From CAYQNU01 sp964419055 (GTDB taxonomy: Bacteria; Bacteroidota; Bacteroidia; Flavobacteriales_D; Parvicellaceae), in NCBI GenBank assembly GCA_964419055.1, contig CAYQNU010000042.1:1-12240 (forward strand): 12,240 nt of DNA, written 5' to 3'. The notes beneath the pieces are model-generated. The model was not told where the DNA came from. It did no database searches and was given only the letters and a program-made list of their open reading frames with translations. Made by a program: the position numbers and the translations under genes. Of this stretch, positions 7,152-12,240 are shown one piece after another (the stretch's first letter is position 1; every line of letters begins with the position of its first letter).

Positions 7152-7176
7152 CCTTCAAGGTTAGGTTAGACAACTG

Positions 7177-7212
7177 AAAAGCCCAATTCGAAAGAGAGTT
7201 GGGCTTTTTGGT
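7177..7212 (+). terminator. Rho-independent terminator of the DUF3108 gene
   Basis: AAAAGCCCAA (7177-7186) pairs with TTGGGCTTTT (7199-7208) over a perfect 10-bp stem with a 12-nt loop, followed by a T-rich tail. It ends where the next gene's promoter begins. Confidence 0.85.
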
Positions 7213-7238
7213 TTTTTGAAATACAATACGTAAATTTG
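7208..7238 (+). promoter_or_regulatory. TTG-N20-TAAATTTG promoter of the thioredoxin-like gene
   Basis: TTG at 7208-7210 and TAAATTTG at 7231-7238 match the Bacteroidota -33/-7 promoter with ideal spacing. The -7 box ends only 4 nt before the ATG, so the predicted transcript start falls at or within a base or two of the start codon. The -33 element lies inside the T-tract of the preceding terminator. Confidence 0.65.
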
Positions 7239-7242
7239 TGAT

Positions 7243-7698
7243 ATGAAAACGATACTCATAGTTTTTTCAGTAGTTTTTATGACTCCATTCTTTGGTCAAA
7301 ATACCTTGAAATGGACTAAAATTGAGGATTTAAAAGACTCATTGGCCAAACAATCTAAACCCGTTTTGATAAAAATTGAAACCCAATGGTGCAGCGTTTG
7401 TAAAATGATGGAAATGAAAGTCTTTGCCGATAAAAAGGTGCAAAAAACCCTGGTCTCCGATTATTATTTAGTGAAACTAGATGCCGAAAGCAAAAACACG
7501 ATAAAATTCAATGACACCAGTTATCATTATCTTATGTATAGTGTAAACAGAGGAGTTCATCAATTGGCTAAAAAGTTAGGCGAAGAAAAGGGGCAATTAA
7601 ATTATCCCACCATAGTAATTTTAGATAACTACAACATTCAAAAGAGATTAGTGGGCTGTCCTACTAAAAGTGATTTTATTTTTTGGTTAAAAAGCTAA
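7243..7698 (+). CDS. Exported thioredoxin-fold protein
   Basis: This 151-aa protein has a signal peptide (MKTILIVFSVVFMTPFFGQ) and a thioredoxin-like domain of the Thioredoxin_7/DsbD-C-terminal type. The redox motif is WCSVC (Cys50, Cys53), preceded by KPVLIKIET, where classical thioredoxins have a strand ending in Trp-Cys. The cis-proline is in NYPTIVIL (Pro122). A helix with conserved MEMKVFAD follows the active site, as in proteins that handle damaged or newly exported disulfides. It should act as a periplasmic thiol-disulfide oxidoreductase; its direction and partner are unknown. It stands alone between a terminator and the sigma gene and probably initiates from a near-leaderless promoter. 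Confidence 0.87.
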   Translation: MKTILIVFSVVFMTPFFGQNTLKWTKIEDLKDSLAKQSKPVLIKIETQWCSVCKMMEMKVFADKKVQKTLVSDYYLVKLDAESKNTIKFNDTSYHYLMYSVNRGVHQLAKKLGEEKGQLNYPTIVILDNYNIQKRLVGCPTKSDFIFWLKS

Positions 7699-7728
7699 AA
7701 GTATTTTCCATGTAAATTATTAACTATT

Positions 7729-7749
7729 AAAATAATTTAACATTATTTT
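7729..7749. repeat. AT-only inverted repeat upstream of the sigma gene
   Basis: AAAATAAT, a 5-nt spacer, then ATTATTTT. Its AT-only stem is weak and no T-run follows it. It lies 58 nt before the sigma-factor ATG. No perfect TAnnTTTG box is present in this 108-bp gap; the nearest are CAATTTTG (7763-7770) and TTATTTTG (7743-7750). Confidence 0.3.
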
Positions 7750-7806
7750 GAAAGATTCAAAACAATTTTGTATTATCATTGTTAAAGATTTAAAATATCT
7801 AATACT

Positions 7807-8664
7807 ATGAGACAATTAAAAATTGAAAAAAGTATTACCAATAGAAGTGCTTTATCTTTCAACAAATATCTTTTTGATGTAAGCCAGATAGAATTAATTT
7901 CACCACAAGAAGAATTTGAATTGGCGGGTAAGATAAGAAATGGTGATCAACATGCGCTAAACAGACTAGTAAAATCAAACTTACGATTCGTAATATCTGT
8001 TGCCAAACAGTATCAAAATTTTGGGGTTAATCTTCAGGATTTAGTAAATGAAGGTAACATTGGATTGATTAAAGCTGCTCAAAAATTTGATGAAACCAGA
8101 GGTTTTAAGTTTATTTCTTATGCCGTATGGTGGATTAGACAAATGATTCAAAAAGCCATCAATGAACAAGGTAAAATTGTTAGAATTCCTTCTAATAAAT
8201 CGGGTTTATTATTGAGAATAAACAAAGCTGAAGATGCGTTTATGCAAAAAAATGAGCGTATGCCGGATGCTGAGGAATTGGCTGAACTATTAGAAGTTTC
8301 TGAAAAGGAAATTATTGAAACATTCAATTCTAAGTTTTCTCAATACGATTTTGATGCACCGATAAACGATGAAGATGGAACAGCTAGAATTGAAAAATTT
8401 GAAAATCACGAATCTTCTTTAACCGAAGAAACGTTAGCCAATTCTTCTTTGAAAATTGATGTAACACGTTTAATTACCAAACTTTCACCAAGGGAACAAA
8501 AAATCATTGTTGATTATTATGGAATTGGAAATGCACGCAGCAAAACCATTGCAGAAATCAGTCAGGAAATTGGAATGTCAAGAGAAAGCATCCGTAAGTT
8601 GCGAAATAAAGCCATTGGTAAGCTAAAAGGAAGTAATCTTCAACATTTGAAGGAGTATTTATAA
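7807..8664 (+). CDS. Divergent RpoD-like sigma-70 factor
   Basis: This 285-aa protein has the short Bacteroidota primary-sigma architecture without region 1.1. Region 1.2 is at about 14-47 (SFNKYLFDVSQIELISPQEE). Region 2 is at 50-122, with the core-binding DLVNEGNIGLIKA (78-90) and the -10 melting segment FKFISYAVWWIRQMI (100-114). Region 3 is at about 124-200. Region 4 is at 217-275, with the helix-turn-helix TIAEISQEIGMSRESIRKL. It clearly departs from the usual primary sigma. The common WWIRQSILQAL reads WWIRQMIQKAI, and TRERVRQIKEKAIRRL reads SRESIRKLRNKAIGKL. The changed positions contact promoter DNA in sigma-70. It is most likely a group 2 or alternative paralogue rather than the housekeeping sigma. 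It has its own gap upstream and a strong terminator downstream. Confidence 0.93.
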   Translation: MRQLKIEKSITNRSALSFNKYLFDVSQIELISPQEEFELAGKIRNGDQHALNRLVKSNLRFVISVAKQYQNFGVNLQDLVNEGNIGLIKAAQKFDETRGFKFISYAVWWIRQMIQKAINEQGKIVRIPSNKSGLLLRINKAEDAFMQKNERMPDAEELAELLEVSEKEIIETFNSKFSQYDFDAPINDEDGTARIEKFENHESSLTEETLANSSLKIDVTRLITKLSPREQKIIVDYYGIGNARSKTIAEISQEIGMSRESIRKLRNKAIGKLKGSNLQHLKEYL

Positions 8665-8689
8665 CTATAGACTCCATTCATAAAATCTT

Positions 8690-8728
8690 AAAAAAAAGTC
8701 CTAACGTAACAGTTAGGACTTTTTTTTT
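8690..8728. terminator. Strong terminator, possibly bidirectional, between convergent genes
   Basis: AGTCCTAAC (8697-8705) pairs with GTTAGGACT (8712-8720) around a 6-nt loop. The stem is flanked by eight A on the left and eight or more T on the right, giving up to 16 paired bases. A/T tracts on both sides fit termination of the sigma gene (plus) and of the Kelch gene (minus), whose stop is 19 nt away. Confidence 0.88.
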
Positions 8729-8746
8729 GGATAATAGGATATTCAA

Positions 8747-10348
8747 TTATTCTTTCACTACTTTGACCGAACTGAAATAAATGGAATCAAAAACAAAAGT
8801 CACAATTAAGGTGCTGTTTGACGCTACTTCTTCAACAGAAATAGGCACACTGTTTTCACCCATTTTTGAGTCAATAATTTGACCTTGTTTGATCATTTTA
8901 CCTTCTATTGATGTTATGAAATATTGAATAGGAACATCTTTAGTAAGTGCGTACTTAACGTTAATTTCGTTTTTAAAAGGATTGGGTTGCGCACTAATAT
9001 TATAAGGGTTTATTCCCTCTTTAATTGGAACAGATGCCGCATGATTTCTGATCAATTTAACCGCATAGATACTGGGGTCAGCTTGAGTGTTTTCGGTCAC
9101 ATTGTTGTCAAAAGCATTTATTTCGGAACTTAAAATTCCACCATAAATATGCCCCAATAAAATAGTATCTTCAGAATGATCGGCTAATTTTATTATTTCA
9201 GAATTCGTATGAGAAAGGGTTTTATTAATGAAAAATTCAGCACCTGCACCTTTCAGAGCGGGCATTTCTATTGGAAGTACAAACTCTTGAAGCGTGCCAT
9301 CTGAAGCTCTAGTAACTCTACTTATTGTTTTTACAAAAGGCACCGCATTGTCTTGAATCAACGTACCACTTTGATAATAATATTGACTAATTCCTCCAAA
9401 AAATAACATGTGCATTTCGTTCAAATTTTGATCAAATAAAGAGATCTTGGAACTGTGATAATTGCTTAAATATTGGTTAAAGTTAGTCTGAGGAGTATAA
9501 CCATTTGATGTAATGTCAACAGGATATAAAAAGGGTAAATCGGTAGTGATTTGAAAAACACCCGATGAAATAGTGTATCCTTCGGTACCATTTGGAAAAA
9601 TTTGAGGCAATAAATTGTAATCTCTTCTTCTTAAATGGATGGGATCCACCCAAGTTCCATAATTGGAGAAAGAGGGTAGTGAACCCGAATTATTCAACGA
9701 AAAGTAGGCAATTTGATTGGTATAGGTTTGTACAAAAGTTGGATTCCCCATAGGATTGTAGCGCCCATCAAAACGATGACCTCCCACTAAATAATAAGTA
9801 GATTGAATTTTCCCCATTTGAGCACCCGTAACGGCAAACACCTCGTCCGTTATTTGCTTAAAATAAGATGCGTAAGGTTGATTAGTTACCACAGCATTTA
9901 TAACATTGGATACCGAAAGGGTGGTTAAATTGGGAAAAGTAATGTGATCATTGGCCGTGGGAGAAAAAGCATATCCACCAATAATAACCAGTGTATCAGC
10001 ATCCTGAAAAAAGTTCATATTAGTTGATTGCAATTGTTCGGCAATGGTAGTCGGTAAAACGCTTAAAGGTGCTGTCCAAAACTGCTGCGTATTGACATCA
10101 ATCACCACTAAATCTGCGTTGTTTTGATTTTGAGGGAAAGCGTTAAAGGGTTGACGAGCATGGATACCGTCTTTTCTTCCTCCAATAATCAACCATTTAC
10201 CATCGTGTTGAGCAAATGCATACGAGTGTAACCCTTGCAAATTAGGAATAGTTACTGGAGTTAACTCAACAGTATAAGGGAAAGATGTCTGTCCAAATAA
10301 AGAAGGGATTGCAAATAGTAAGGCGATAACGAACAATATTGATTTCAT
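8747..10348 (-). CDS. T9SS-exported Kelch-repeat protein
   Basis: This 533-aa protein has a signal peptide (MKSILFVIALLFAIPSLFGQ). Kelch-type propeller blades are marked by hydrophobic strands ending in Gly-Gly: WLIIGG (56-57), LVIIGG (124-125), YYLVGG (189-190), MLFFGG (318-319) and HIYGG (403-404). The C-terminal 83 residues (from ISAQPNPF, about 451) have the pattern of the T9SS type A sorting domain: PNPF, then N-x-I-x-V-x-Y, then alternating strands to the terminus. The final strands (LIVTFVFDSIYFSSVKVVKE) lack the usual Gly-Xaa-Tyr turn. T9SS cargo is carried through the outer membrane and either attached to the surface or released. The ligand is unknown. It is divergent from another predicted propeller protein with a 118-bp gap between start codons. 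All Kelch and sorting calls are from motif reading. Confidence 0.88.
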   Translation of the reverse strand: MKSILFVIALLFAIPSLFGQTSFPYTVELTPVTIPNLQGLHSYAFAQHDGKWLIIGGRKDGIHARQPFNAFPQNQNNADLVVIDVNTQQFWTAPLSVLPTTIAEQLQSTNMNFFQDADTLVIIGGYAFSPTANDHITFPNLTTLSVSNVINAVVTNQPYASYFKQITDEVFAVTGAQMGKIQSTYYLVGGHRFDGRYNPMGNPTFVQTYTNQIAYFSLNNSGSLPSFSNYGTWVDPIHLRRRDYNLLPQIFPNGTEGYTISSGVFQITTDLPFLYPVDITSNGYTPQTNFNQYLSNYHSSKISLFDQNLNEMHMLFFGGISQYYYQSGTLIQDNAVPFVKTISRVTRASDGTLQEFVLPIEMPALKGAGAEFFINKTLSHTNSEIIKLADHSEDTILLGHIYGGILSSEINAFDNNVTENTQADPSIYAVKLIRNHAASVPIKEGINPYNISAQPNPFKNEINVKYALTKDVPIQYFITSIEGKMIKQGQIIDSKMGENSVPISVEEVASNSTLIVTFVFDSIYFSSVKVVKE

Positions 10349-10365
10349 AAAAAATAAGTTTTAGT

Positions 10366-10373
10366 CAAAATTA
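10366..10373 (-). promoter_or_regulatory. -7 box of the Kelch gene
   Basis: The minus strand reads TAATTTTG, a perfect TAnnTTTG, 17 nt before the start codon. No TTG is found at the expected -33 spacing; the position is taken by the palindrome at 10396-10409. Confidence 0.5.
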
Positions 10374-10395
10374 AGTATTATTTAGAGCGACCTTT

Positions 10396-10409
10396 GTAAC
10401 AAATGTTAC
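10396..10409. promoter_or_regulatory. Palindrome GTAACA-AA-TGTTAC, candidate operator between divergent genes
   Basis: A perfect 6-bp inverted repeat with a 2-bp spacer. It is centred about 33 bp from the predicted start of the minus-strand gene, that is, on its -33 position, and 58 bp upstream of the plus-strand -7 box. The size and symmetry fit a dimeric regulator of the CRP/FNR size class, but the regulator is not identifiable. Confidence 0.45.
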
Positions 10410-10460
10410 TTTAACACTAACATAGAAACAATCTAAAGAATCCAATTCATACTTTTTTCT

Positions 10461-10468
10461 TAACTTTG
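10461..10468 (+). promoter_or_regulatory. -7 box of the propeller lipoprotein gene
   Basis: TAACTTTG is a perfect TAnnTTTG, 18 nt before the ATG at 10487. It overlaps the TTG at 10466 that would otherwise be an upstream start, which supports the later ATG. No TTG is seen at -33. Confidence 0.55.
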
Positions 10469-10486
10469 AATATCAACCCAACTAAA

Positions 10487-11773
10487 ATGAACAGCAACCT
10501 AAAATACATCACTCTGTTTTTCATCAGTCTTTTGATGATTTCTTGTAATAAAGGCGATGAAACGCTTCCTAATCTTACGGTTACGGCACCCTTAAATAAT
10601 TTGAACTTTGTATATGATGATGTTATTTTAATTCAAGGAACGGCATCGGATGAAACCAAATTAAAGACTTTAAAAGCTGAATTATTTACCACATCCATGC
10701 AATCCGTAGGTTTGTCCAGTGAGCAACAACCCACATCCAATAATTTTTATTTTTCATTTGGTTTATCCTTGGATGACAAATATTTACCTACGGGATCTTA
10801 TATTTTGAAAATCGTAGCTATTGATCGTGCAGGAAATGAAAAAAGTACCTTTAAAAATATTTCTTATACCGAATTACCCCTTAGTTTAAATGATATTTAT
10901 GTGATCGATGCGGTAGGCACCTCTACCTATAATTTGAGTAAAATTAATGGAACTACAACTTCTTTTGTTCGCAATTTTAGCGGAAGTTTTAAAGGCGCTG
11001 TTGCCAATCTTTTTCATCAGCAATTGCTTTTTATAGGCAATAACAATGGTAAACTGATAGCTTATGAGCCGAGTGACAATCAAATTGCTTGGGAAGTGAA
11101 TCCGTTGCAAACTTTGGGAGATTATTTTCAACACATATATTATCATCCAGATGATCGATTGACGTACGTTACTTCTTCGGATGTTTTGGTAAAGGGGTAT
11201 AATAAAACAGGAGTCACGCAAGCTTTTGTTTCTCCTTCTGGTGCATTAGTTCCAACCTATGTATACCGTCAAGGTGATTATCTTTTTTTGGAACGAAAAC
11301 AAGGCATTAGCAAAGAATTTTCATCCTACTATACAGCATCCAATTCATTGTTTCAATCGATGACTTTAACGGGAGATGTGGCCTCTGTAATACAGAAAAA
11401 TGAGAATGAATTGTACCTGTTTACCAATGCAGGGTCGCAATCCACTATGAATATTTATACTATTGCCAATGGTACGGTGTGGTCACCTATTTCAATGCCT
11501 TCAGGTAAGGTAAACGCAGCTTTTATGTACAGTTCAAATGAAATTTTCATAGCACATGAATCAGGAATTTTACGTTATTCTTACTCCAACAATTCACTAG
11601 TAACTTGGGTTTCAGGTGTAGATGCCAAAAAACTCTATTTTGATAAGGTTAACAACAGAATGGTAGCAGTGGTGGGGAATCAAATTCGTTATTATGATCT
11701 ATCGGGAAATTTGATAGGAACCGTTACGCATACGTCAACCATTGCTGATGCGCTTTTGTTTTATAATAAATAA
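10487..11773 (+). CDS. Lipoprotein with Ig-like domain and predicted beta-propeller
   Basis: This 428-aa protein has a lipoprotein signal peptide ending in the lipobox LMISC (Cys20), followed by NKGDE. This acidic, Lys-containing stretch resembles the export signal that sends Bacteroidota lipoproteins to the cell surface. Residues about 28-115 form an Ig-like or cadherin-like domain (LTVTAPLNN, VILIQGTASDETKLK, GSYILKIVAIDRAGNEKS). The rest, about 118-428, has repeated strands such as NDIYVIDAVG, QLLFIGNNNGKLIAYE, EIFIAHESGILRYS and NRMVAVVGNQIRYYDLSG, typical of a PQQ- or WD-like propeller. The frame is open from a TTG at 10466, but the ATG at 10487 gives a normal signal peptide and leaves the -7 box outside the gene. 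Its binding target is unknown. It is divergent from the Kelch protein. Confidence 0.87.
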   Translation: MNSNLKYITLFFISLLMISCNKGDETLPNLTVTAPLNNLNFVYDDVILIQGTASDETKLKTLKAELFTTSMQSVGLSSEQQPTSNNFYFSFGLSLDDKYLPTGSYILKIVAIDRAGNEKSTFKNISYTELPLSLNDIYVIDAVGTSTYNLSKINGTTTSFVRNFSGSFKGAVANLFHQQLLFIGNNNGKLIAYEPSDNQIAWEVNPLQTLGDYFQHIYYHPDDRLTYVTSSDVLVKGYNKTGVTQAFVSPSGALVPTYVYRQGDYLFLERKQGISKEFSSYYTASNSLFQSMTLTGDVASVIQKNENELYLFTNAGSQSTMNIYTIANGTVWSPISMPSGKVNAAFMYSSNEIFIAHESGILRYSYSNNSLVTWVSGVDAKKLYFDKVNNRMVAVVGNQIRYYDLSGNLIGTVTHTSTIADALLFYNK

Positions 11774-11780
11774 GCTAACG

Positions 11781-11889
11781 GGTTGTTAGGTTGTTCGGTT
11801 GATAGGATATTAGGTTGTTCAGTTAAGACGAATCGTAGCTTGTTTTGATGTTATGCACACGTCTGCATTATTAGGTTGATAGGTTTTAC
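11781..11889 (+). repeat. Degenerate octamer tandem repeat (GGTTGTTA type)
   Basis: Five consecutive octamers lie at 11781-11820: GGTTGTTA, GGTTGTTC, GGTTGATA, GGATATTA, GGTTGTTC. Two more units (GGTTGATA, GGTTTTAC) lie at 11874-11889 after a 53-bp interruption. The array starts 7 nt after the lipoprotein stop codon. Confidence 0.75.
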
Positions 11890-11921
11890 GTTTTATTAGT
11901 TGATACTAGGAATTGTAACGA

Positions 11922-11980
11922 TTACCTTTACCTTAATTTGGAAGTCTAAAATCCCAATTGTTAAGGTTTATGTAATTTTT
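11922..11980 (+). terminator. Possible terminator hairpin of the propeller lipoprotein gene
   Basis: ACCTTAA (11930-11936) pairs with TTAAGGT (11961-11967). A second pairing, TTAC (11922-11925) with GTAA (11972-11975), flanks a mismatched 4 x 4 loop. TTTTT (11976-11980) follows. It is weak and 150 nt past the stop codon. Confidence 0.35.
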
Positions 11981-12057
11981 ATATATTCGTATTCACAATC
12001 GAAAAAATGAAAAGGCGTAAGAAAATTAACTCAAATTCATTTTAATTATTCTCTATT

Positions 12058-12125
12058 TTTCTTTTGGCTTGAACTTCGACTTTGCTCAGTGACCGCAAAA
12101 GAAACAATCCCGATAGCTATCGGGA
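12058..12125. repeat. Composite palindromic repeat
   Basis: TTTCTTTTG (12058-12066) and CAAAAGAAA (12096-12104) are perfect 9-bp arms enclosing CTTCGACTTTGCTCAGTGAC (12074-12093), a sequence of the kind dispersed between genes in many Bacteroidota. Directly after it, 12108-12125 is the perfect 18-bp palindrome TCCCGATAGCTATCGGGA. It is different from the copies A-D family. Confidence 0.65.
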
Positions 12126-12240
12126 CAAGACTGTAAAGAGTTAAATCAAAAATCAAAGTACATTGCAGTCATTCCACCAGTTCTCGTGTAACCTCCCCTT
12201 TTTTAGGACAGGTTGTAAATATACAAATTTTGAATTTAAT

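Larger units (their letters stand above)
11774..12240. other. 467-bp non-coding end region
   Basis: No credible coding frame is present on either strand. It holds octamer repeats (11781-11889), an imperfect hairpin with a T-tail (11922-11980) and a composite palindromic segment (12058-12125). 12126-12240 shows no clear feature. On the minus strand the last 115 bases contain a short open stretch, KRGGYTRTGGMTAMYFDF, directly preceded by a stop. It may be part of a dispersed repeat, but nothing supports it as a gene. Confidence 0.75.

Noticed and set aside
10466..10486. TTG start for the propeller lipoprotein
   Set aside because: The TTG is part of the -7 box TAACTTTG, and the ATG at 10487 gives a normal lipoprotein signal peptide.
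10886..11221. Minus-strand open frame of about 110 codons inside the propeller lipoprotein gene
   Set aside because: It is a shadow of the plus-strand gene, without signal, domain or upstream -7 box.
12130..12240. Minus-strand gene end at the right edge
   Set aside because: All minus-strand frames are broken by stops within about 60 bases; the short open stretch KRGGYTRTGGMTAMYFDF is directly preceded by a stop.

Overview
The window looks like a chromosomal segment of a Flavobacterium-like member of the Bacteroidota. Evidence: low GC; A-rich leaders without Shine-Dalgarno sequences; several perfect TAnnTTTG (-7) boxes of the Bacteroidota promoter type; a type IX secretion (T9SS) sorting domain; lipoproteins with short acidic or Asn-rich segments after the lipid cysteine; and a short primary-type sigma factor starting MRQLKI. 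No phage, IS transposase, CRISPR array, tRNA or rRNA gene is seen.

Layout. 1-173 is a complete copy of a nested palindromic repeat (copy A). 213-641 (minus) is a winged-helix response regulator whose receiver domain seems internally deleted. 886-1788 and 1842-2537 (plus) are an unrecognised lipoprotein and an unrecognised exported protein, probably cotranscribed. 2676-3632 (arginase) and 3687-5468 (argS) form a likely arginine-centred operon. 5469-6347 is an 879-bp gene-free stretch with three more repeat copies (B and C degraded, D complete), followed by a long leader holding two perfect inverted repeats and a possible sigma-54 promoter. 6348-7151 is an exported DUF3108 protein ending in a clear terminator. 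7243-7698 is an exported thioredoxin-fold protein with a near-ideal promoter that may make a leaderless mRNA. 7807-8664 is a divergent RpoD-like sigma factor ending in a strong terminator that may act in both directions. 8747-10348 (minus) is a Kelch-type, T9SS-exported protein. It is divergent from 10487-11773 (plus), a lipoprotein with an Ig-like N-terminus and a probable beta-propeller. 11774-12240 is non-coding, with octamer repeats, a hairpin and an 18-bp perfect palindrome.

How the genes relate. Most of the window is ordinary core or cell-envelope content. Arginase consumes the amino acid that ArgRS charges, so their pairing may be regulatory. The two divergent propeller proteins are probably both surface-exposed and share a 118-bp regulatory gap (between the start codons, 10349-10486) containing a palindrome. 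The sigma factor differs from the usual Bacteroidota primary sigma at promoter-contact positions and may read a different promoter class. The least explained material is the repeat family, the receiver-less regulator, and the leader upstream of the DUF3108 gene. I found no convincing new multi-gene system.
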